This document shows, piece by piece, positions 59,501 to 64,000 of a stretch of 64,000 bases of DNA. Numbering within the stretch: position 1 is the stretch's first letter; every line of letters starts with the position of its first letter. The stretch comes from Terriglobales bacterium. Its GTDB lineage: Bacteria; Acidobacteriota; Terriglobia; Terriglobales; Acidobacteriaceae. The DNA is taken from contig JAICWP010000013.1 in assembly GCA_025934735.1 (NCBI GenBank), positions 1-64,000 of the forward strand, given 5' to 3'. The notes beneath the pieces were generated by a model. It searched no databases. It had not been told where the DNA came from and was given only the letters and a program-made list of their open reading frames with translations. The position numbers and the translations under genes were made by a program.

Positions 59501-60052
59501 ACTTCCACGTTTACCGGGCAGGACGCCAAAATGGCGGCTTTCGGCAAGGCGCAGCCGGGGAAGCGCGAGCACCGCAAGGAACTGGGCGAGATCGCCATCA
59601 TGCATCCCGGTGTGTTTGTGGCCCAGACCACGGCGGCACACCTTAACCACTTCTACAAGACGATCATGGAGGCCAATGCTTATCCTGGGCCGGCAGTCGT
59701 GATCGCATACGCCACCTGTCAGCCCGAGCACGGCGTGCCCGACGACCGCTCTCTGGAACAGGCCAAACTGGCGGTAGAATCGCGCACCTTCCCGCTGTTT
59801 GTTTACGACCCGCGCAAGGGCGATCGAATCCGCGAATGCCTGAGCCTGGCAGGAAATCCGGCGATGAAGCAGGATTGGTACATTGATCCGCACGACAATC
59901 ACGCGGTGGACTTCGTCAGCTTTGCCAAGACGGAGGGGCGTTTCGCCCGCCACTTCAACGAGCAGGGCGAGGCCGACGAGTTCCTGAAGCGGGCCACCGA
60001 AGATCGCCTGACCAACTGGCATCGCCTGCAGGAGCTGGCGGGGTTGCGGTAG
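56504..60052 (+). CDS. nifJ: Pyruvate:ferredoxin (flavodoxin) oxidoreductase
   Basis: 1182 residues, the usual length. The TTG at 56504 is preceded by AAGGGGGA. Domain I (VDGSGAVVWVDSNIAQGACAYPITPSTPMGD) starts it; then domains II and III, a 2x[4Fe-4S] ferredoxin domain (CVGCMECVNACP and CKGCGECVTACG), and the TPP-binding domain (WVLGGDGAMYDIGFQSL, VLDTQVYSNTGGQ). A further cluster is in GGGSCMGCGEATPIR. It oxidises pyruvate to acetyl-CoA, CO2 and reduced ferredoxin, or the reverse; the ferredoxin could feed sulfite reductase. Very O2-sensitive in most species. Confidence 0.95.
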   Translation: MTTASLKNAEAGEAVAAPRYPGIASTVDGSGAVVWVDSNIAQGACAYPITPSTPMGDGFAVEFANGKKNLWGEPLQFLEPESEHSSASACEGYALAGGRVSNFTSGQGLILMKEVLYVIAGKRLPAVFHIGARALTSHSLNVHCGHDDVMGVADVGWGILFGRNAQQAADLALIARRAAEETETPFMNVQDGFLTTHTLETIRLPEPEFMKEFVGAPQEHLRRLFDTQAPLLSGPVQNQDSYMKGKVAQRHFYDRVAPALKRTFREFSEATGRHYDSVLPYRMEDAAYAIIGMGSMMETAESTVDFLRKQGMRIGCITLVSFRPFPALELALLLRKCRAATVIERTDVPLADSNPLTTEIKAALAGALMGNGKAEFERMPEIYSGVAGLGGRDVRPGHFVAAAKNMAGHDRHRRFFVLGVKHESELPITEDPDVRPAGSFSLRGHSIGGFGSVTTNKVIASVAADLFGLYAQAFPKYGSEKKGLPTNYYLTLAPEFIRLHCELKVVDFVAVQDAYAFMSGNPLEGLAAGGLLYLQSNLPQDKVWNSLPESARQEIRERKLRVYALDAGKIARESSSRADLQIRMQGIVLLGAFLRLTPFREQAGLDTEHLFASLEKTLTKYFGKRGARVVADNMAAARRGYNEVAEIVPPSGEEVRVRPLKEHKFEPACHSGNGLVEANFCDKVIGTYARGREADLDADEYVARSLMPPSSAMRRSFRTLAPDIPELIAANCVGCMECVNACPDTAILAKAVEPAVLEEKLGHIERADLRESLRADFIKTSKYYELPQKKSQAGGLFSIFVDPDKCKGCGECVTACGRHEALKMVVKDGNMAKYDLAMDLYHHLPETPAHLLNEKALGDMMLASRSLLYAGGGGSCMGCGEATPIRLMLAATGFVYGNQIGIVAATGCNSVFGSTYPFNPYAVPWTNSLFENAPADALGIRLRWDQEGHQNRRLWVLGGDGAMYDIGFQSLSRLLMSGMDIKVLVLDTQVYSNTGGQTSTSTFTGQDAKMAAFGKAQPGKREHRKELGEIAIMHPGVFVAQTTAAHLNHFYKTIMEANAYPGPAVVIAYATCQPEHGVPDDRSLEQAKLAVESRTFPLFVYDPRKGDRIRECLSLAGNPAMKQDWYIDPHDNHAVDFVSFAKTEGRFARHFNEQGEADEFLKRATEDRLTNWHRLQELAGLR

Positions 60053-60070
60053 TGCAAGGGTCGGAACTTC

Positions 60071-60094
60071 GGGGGCGGGCCTGGCCCCGCCCCC
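60071..60094 (+). promoter_or_regulatory. Hairpin after the PFOR gene
   Basis: GGGGGCGGG (60071-60079) and CCCGCCCCC (60086-60094) form a 9-bp GC stem 18 bp after the stop. It lacks a U-run, so it is at best an imperfect terminator. Confidence 0.6.
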
Positions 60095-60149
60095 ACACCT
60101 TCTTCGCGCGTGACAAACCGCTGAGCTCTGTGCCAATCTACTCGGCTCC

Positions 60150-60854
60150 ATGACTCCTTTCTTATTTCTTCTTCTGGCCATGAGCTCACAGCCCGCGCCG
60201 TATACCAGCAACGTTTCTGTCAATAGCCAGCACGTCACTCGCGATTTTGTGCCGGACGGCGATTTGGATAAGGGCGTCTGGCGGCTCATGCCGCGCGCCG
60301 CCTTCGATCACAACTACACGGGCAAAAAGCGCTATCCCGAGCTCAAGACGGAAATAGCCAGCCTGTGGAGCGAGAAATATGTTTACTTCGCCTTCTGGTG
60401 TTCTTATCGCGAAATCAACGTCTACAAGGCGGAAGATCCGGCCAAGGAACGTTGGGAGCTGTGGGAGCGCGATGTGGTTGAGGTATTCATCAACCCGGAA
60501 CCGGAGAAGGCCAACCACTATTATGAATTCGAGGTGGCGCCCAACAACCAATGGTTGGACTTGGAGATTGATCTCGACAAGAAACCGTTCAACGATGCCG
60601 GCTGGAACTCCGGGTTCGAGCACGCGGTGCGTGTGGATGAGAAGCGGCACCTGTGGATGTGCGAGATGCGGATTCCGCTCAGCGCGATGAAGGCGCACAT
60701 TGGTCCCGGCACGCAATGGCGAGGAAATTTCTACCGCGCCGAAGGCATAGGGCCAGAGGAACAACGCTCGCTGCTGGCCTGGAGCACGGTTCCGGCCAGG
60801 GACGAAGCGTTTCACAATCCCAGCCGTTTCGGAATCATTCGCTTTGTTCCCTAG
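60150..60854 (+). CDS. CBM9-like (carbohydrate-binding family 9-like) protein
   Basis: 234 residues. VPDGDLDKGVWRLMPRAAFDH and LKTEIASLWSEKYVYFAFWCSYREIN match the start of CBM9-like domains. ERDVVEVFINPEPEKANHYYEFEVAPNNQWLDLEI and WMCEMRIPLSAM are further family blocks. A short hydrophobic N-terminus (MTPFLFLLLAMSSQP) may be a weak signal. CBM9 modules usually sit on xylanases; this stand-alone version has no catalytic partner nearby and its ligand is unknown. Confidence 0.8.
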   Translation: MTPFLFLLLAMSSQPAPYTSNVSVNSQHVTRDFVPDGDLDKGVWRLMPRAAFDHNYTGKKRYPELKTEIASLWSEKYVYFAFWCSYREINVYKAEDPAKERWELWERDVVEVFINPEPEKANHYYEFEVAPNNQWLDLEIDLDKKPFNDAGWNSGFEHAVRVDEKRHLWMCEMRIPLSAMKAHIGPGTQWRGNFYRAEGIGPEEQRSLLAWSTVPARDEAFHNPSRFGIIRFVP

Positions 60855-61021
60855 GGGCGGCTGCTCCACGGCCTAGAGTGACCGGATAATGTGCCCGATG
60901 GGCAGCACCTCCGTTCTTAAGGCGTATATTTTTGGGAAAACGCCTGCGAATGGGAAAGGCGTCCCTTTTGTAAGGGGCGGCGTACGGCAGATGCAGGCAC
61001 GCCACATGTTAGCGTGGGCCT

Positions 61022-63421
61022 GTGAGCGGGTCGAACATCGCAGCGGCGCTTGCTCCCAGAGTGCCAGCCTCCCGTGCTGATACCGGCCAGACTGCGGCCG
61101 GGAAGCAACCGGTGCGTGTTCTCCTGGTGGAAGACAATGATGACGATGTCATCCTGTTTCGTCACCTGCTGACCGCCGCCCTGCCCCAGCTTCCCGTCCA
61201 TCTGGCCCACGCGAATGCGCTTGCGCCTGCCCTGGAGCAACTGCAACAAGCTGCTTACGACGTCGTCTTCCTCGATTATCAACTGGGAGTGGAAACCGGG
61301 TTCGACGTGCTGCGCGTAGTGCGCCAGCAGGGGCTGGATGTGCCGGTGGTTTTCCTGACGGGACATGGGGACGAGCAGGTCGCAGTGCAGGCCATGAAGT
61401 GCGGCGCCTGCGACTATCTCTCGAAAGCCAAGCTTGACGCTTCCACGCTGCAGCACACCCTGCGCTTTGCGCTCAGCTTGTGCGAGCACCAACAGCGCTT
61501 GAGGCAGGCGCAGACGGAGCTGCGGACGCGGGAACAGCATTTTCGCGCCCTGGTGGAGCACGCTTTTGACGCCACCGTGCTGATGAATGCGGAGGGCATG
61601 ATTCTGTGGGCCAGCAACTCCTGTCCCCGGGTGCTGGGCATGGAAGTCCAGCAGCTCATGGGCAGCAATGGCTTCAATCTGCTGGATGGGGAAGAGCCGG
61701 GCGGCGCCCGGCGTTTGTGGAACGAGCTGTTGCGGCATCCCGGGGAGCCGGTGCAAGTTATGTTTCACCACAGCAACGGTACAGGGCGTGAGCTCGAAGG
61801 CGTGGGCTCAAACTGGCTGGCAGATTCCGCAGTGGGCGCCATGGTCTTTAACTTGCGGGATGTGACCGAGCGGCGGCGGGCAGAAGAGAAGTTGCGCAAG
61901 CTCTCCAGCGCCGTGGAGCAGGCGGCCGACATGGTGGTGATGACCGACAGCAATGGCTTGATTGAGTACGTCAACCCCGCGTTCGAAAAACTCACCGGCT
62001 ACTCTCGCGAGGAGGTCCTGGGAAAAAATCCGCGGCTACTCAAATCGGGAATGCAGGACGCGCGCTTTTACCAGCAGCTGTGGGAGACCATCCTGCGGGG
62101 CGAGGTCTACCGCGGGGTGCTGATCAACCGGAAAAAGAATGGTGAATCTTACTACGCGGAAAAGACCATCACTCCGGTGCGCGATCCCTCGGGCCGGATC
62201 ACCCACTTCATTTCCAACGACCGCGACATCACCGAACGCCGCAAGCTGGAAGAGCAGCTGGCGCAGGTGCAGAAGATGGATGCCATCGGGCAACTGGCCG
62301 GGGGAGTGGCCCACGACTTCAATAACCTGCTGATGGTGATCAGCAGCTATGCCGAGCTGATGATGGACGCGCTCCAGCCCGAAAGCCCGCTTCGCCACCA
62401 CGGCGAAGAGATCCTGAAAGCCGCGCGGCGCGCCGCCGACCTCACCCGCCAGCTGCTGACCTTCAGCCGCAAACAGGTACAGGCGCTGAGCGTCCTCGAC
62501 CTCAACCGCGCGCTGCAGGAGATCTGCAAAACCCTGCCACGCCTCATCGGAGAGGACATTCAGATCTCGCTGCAACCGGGCAAGGGACTTTGGCCCATCA
62601 AGGCGGACCCGGTGCAGGTGGAACAGATCGTAATGAACCTGGCCACGAATGCCCGCGATGCCATGCCCCATGGCGGGCAGCTCAGCCTCCACACCTGCAA
62701 CGTGGCGCTGGACGAAGCCTACTGCCGCGCGCACCCGGAGGCCACCGCCGGAGCCTATGTTGTGCTCGCGGTCAGCGATTCCGGTAGCGGCATTGATCCC
62801 GCTATCCTGCCCCACATCTTCGAGCCTTTTTTTACCACCAAGGAAAAGGGCAAAGGAACCGGGTTAGGCCTGGCCACGATCTACGGGATTGTCAAGCAAA
62901 GCGGCGGCCACATCAGCGTGCACAGCGAAGCCGGCGCGGGCACCACCTTCAAGATTTTTCTGCCGCGGGCGCGGGCCGTTACCGCCGGCCTGGAAGCCGC
63001 TGTGGGCAGCCCGGAGCAACTGCGCGGCAGCGAGACCGTGCTGCTGGTGGAAGACGAGGATGCCGTGCGCGAGTCGGAACGGGAGTACCTGGAGCAGCAC
63101 GGATACACGGTTCTAACCGCGGCTAACGGCCCGGCCGCGCTGGAGCTGGTTGCCGGCTGTGGCCGCGAGATTCATCTTCTGGTCAGCGACGTGGTCATGC
63201 CCAAAATGAGCGGCAGCGAACTGGGAGAGCAGTTGCTGGCCCGGCGGCCCGGGCTGAAGGTGCTCTACGTTTCCGGCTACGCGGAAAATACGGTTCTGCA
63301 GCACGGATTGGCGGAGCTGGGCAGCAGGTTTCTGCACAAGCCGTTCACCCTGAAGGCGCTGGCTACAAAAATCAGGGAAGTACTGGATGCGGGAGAGGCA
63401 GCGCAGAAGGGAAAGAATTGA
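61022..63421 (+). CDS. Soluble hybrid histidine kinase (receiver-PAS-PAS-kinase-receiver)
   Basis: 799 residues with a GTG start at 61022; no convincing ribosome binding site. The first receiver begins at about residue 31 (VRVLLVEDNDDDVILF; Asp in VVFLDYQLG). PAS 1 (FRALVEHAFDATVLMNAEGM) and PAS 2 (SSAVEQAADMVVMTDSNGLIEYVNPAFEKLTGYSREE, with GESYYAEKTITPV) follow, then HisKA (GGVAHDFNNLLMVISSYAEL), HATPase_c (NLATNARDAMPHGG, GKGTGLGLATIYGIVKQSGG) and a second receiver (VLLVEDEDAVRESER, Asp in LLVSDVVMP). No membrane helices. Followed after three bases by another sensor gene. Confidence 0.92.
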   Translation: MSGSNIAAALAPRVPASRADTGQTAAGKQPVRVLLVEDNDDDVILFRHLLTAALPQLPVHLAHANALAPALEQLQQAAYDVVFLDYQLGVETGFDVLRVVRQQGLDVPVVFLTGHGDEQVAVQAMKCGACDYLSKAKLDASTLQHTLRFALSLCEHQQRLRQAQTELRTREQHFRALVEHAFDATVLMNAEGMILWASNSCPRVLGMEVQQLMGSNGFNLLDGEEPGGARRLWNELLRHPGEPVQVMFHHSNGTGRELEGVGSNWLADSAVGAMVFNLRDVTERRRAEEKLRKLSSAVEQAADMVVMTDSNGLIEYVNPAFEKLTGYSREEVLGKNPRLLKSGMQDARFYQQLWETILRGEVYRGVLINRKKNGESYYAEKTITPVRDPSGRITHFISNDRDITERRKLEEQLAQVQKMDAIGQLAGGVAHDFNNLLMVISSYAELMMDALQPESPLRHHGEEILKAARRAADLTRQLLTFSRKQVQALSVLDLNRALQEICKTLPRLIGEDIQISLQPGKGLWPIKADPVQVEQIVMNLATNARDAMPHGGQLSLHTCNVALDEAYCRAHPEATAGAYVVLAVSDSGSGIDPAILPHIFEPFFTTKEKGKGTGLGLATIYGIVKQSGGHISVHSEAGAGTTFKIFLPRARAVTAGLEAAVGSPEQLRGSETVLLVEDEDAVRESEREYLEQHGYTVLTAANGPAALELVAGCGREIHLLVSDVVMPKMSGSELGEQLLARRPGLKVLYVSGYAENTVLQHGLAELGSRFLHKPFTLKALATKIREVLDAGEAAQKGKN

Positions 63422-63424
63422 TTT

Positions 63425-64000
63425 ATGGCGACGCCAGCACATGTCCGTGATGCCGGCAATGTCCCTGGTCCCCGGGAAGTCACGATACCGACCCTGCCTT
63501 CTTCGGGCCGCATTTCTCCTGAGCGTCTTGTCGCGCAACTACCGCCGGATCTGTCGCCACGCTGGCCTGGAATGGTAATGGCGGTTACAGGCACAATTAG
63601 CTTGGCTATGGGCCTGCTGGTCGTGATCGGCTGGCACACCGGACACATCCTTCCTTCCAGCAACCTTTTACTCGAGTCAGAGCCCGTACGCTACAACGCC
63701 GGGTTATGTTTCCTGTTTGGCGGCATCGCCCTCTTGCTGCTGGTGCGCGGCCAGTTTGGGCTAGTATGGCTGGCGTCGGCGCCGGTGGCGATTGTTGGCT
63801 TGCTTACTGGCTGTGAGTATGCTTTCACCCTTAACCTGGGCCTCGACGACCTGTTCTTCCGAACCTCCGAGTTGGCACCCTCGATTCCGCCCCGCATGGC
63901 ACCCAACACCGCGATGTGTTTCACGCTGCTGGGCGGCGCCTTGCTGCTGGCAAGCGAGAAACCGCGTGCTCTGGGCAACGGCGCGCAGGCCGTCGTGGCG
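63425..64000 (+). CDS. Membrane sensor protein, truncated by the window edge
   Basis: 192 residues are visible and the frame stays open to the last base. ATG at 63425, three bases after the hybrid kinase stop, so an operon. After a 50-residue soluble start come membrane helices: MVMAVTGTISLAMGLLVVIGW, YNAGLCFLFGGIALLLLV, LVWLASAPVAIVGLLTGCEYAF and MCFTLLGGALLLAS. The run LGLDDLFFRTSE...PRMAPNTAMCFTLLG is typical of the N-terminal sensor region of large PAS/histidine kinases. The output domain lies outside the window. Confidence 0.7.
   Translation, partial: MATPAHVRDAGNVPGPREVTIPTLPSSGRISPERLVAQLPPDLSPRWPGMVMAVTGTISLAMGLLVVIGWHTGHILPSSNLLLESEPVRYNAGLCFLFGGIALLLLVRGQFGLVWLASAPVAIVGLLTGCEYAFTLNLGLDDLFFRTSELAPSIPPRMAPNTAMCFTLLGGALLLASEKPRALGNGAQAVVA

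Noticed and set aside
1-64000. CRISPR array, phage, integrase or insertion sequence
   Set aside because: No regularly spaced repeats, no cas, transposase, integrase or phage structural genes were seen in any frame.

Overview
The window is 64 kb of GC-rich chromosome from a Gram-negative bacterium, most likely an Acidobacteriota of the Terriglobia/Koribacter type. That assignment is an inference. It rests on a winged-helix/TPR regulator, two NtrC-type regulators, System II cytochrome c maturation, a bifunctional AroDE, an orphan GvpL/F protein, pyruvate:ferredoxin oxidoreductase and a multiheme cytochrome operon. I found no tRNA, rRNA, CRISPR array, insertion sequence, phage gene or integrase.

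Layout. 0-10 kb: envelope and housekeeping genes (small lipoprotein, membrane protein, ArnT-like glycosyltransferase, DinB-like protein, YtxH, lipase-maturation-factor homologue, RMD1/DUF155 protein, aldo/keto reductase, glycine-zipper protein). 10-19 kb: YfgM-like TPR protein, AsmA protein, DksA/TraR zinc-finger protein, then a signalling block (NtrC-type regulator, receiver-GAF-kinase, GvpL/F). 19-32 kb: core metabolism (AroDE, AMMECR1, PgsA, glutamate dehydrogenase, metallo-hydrolase, TrpE, PgeF, PckA). 32-36 kb: winged-helix/TPR regulator, a secreted protein and a second NtrC-type regulator. 36.3-40.5 kb: an assimilatory sulfur operon (sulfite reductase, siroheme genes, APS reductase) behind what looks like a cysteine-codon attenuator. 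40.6-43 kb: GbsR regulator, DCC oxidoreductase, wax-synthase-like MBOAT and a small membrane protein. 43-47 kb (minus strand): resB-ccsB-sensor kinase. 47.6-55.2 kb (plus strand): heptaheme cytochrome, NHL propeller, tetraheme cytochrome, outer-membrane beta-barrel, second NHL propeller and an 11/12-heme cytochrome. 55-60 kb: iron-permease-like protein, hemerythrin and PFOR. 60-64 kb: CBM9-like protein, large hybrid histidine kinase and a truncated membrane sensor.

Two things stand out. First, upstream of the sulfite reductase gene there is a sigma70-like promoter, a 29-codon reading frame with five Cys codons within seven, a 14-bp antiterminator and a mutually exclusive 10-bp terminator with a U-tract that runs into the ATG. 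Together these form a complete classical attenuator responding to cysteine. Second, the cytochrome/NHL/beta-barrel operon, divergent from the cytochrome c maturation genes, looks like a trans-outer-membrane electron conduit. It is built from duplicated cytochrome and NHL modules and ends in an unusual CX3CH site.

Smaller signals are CRP/FNR-like dyads upstream of pckA, the cytochrome operon, the second NtrC gene and the hemerythrin gene; three copies of a REP/MITE-like inverted repeat placed just after minus-strand stop codons; and a terminator lying within 10 nt of the DCC start codon.
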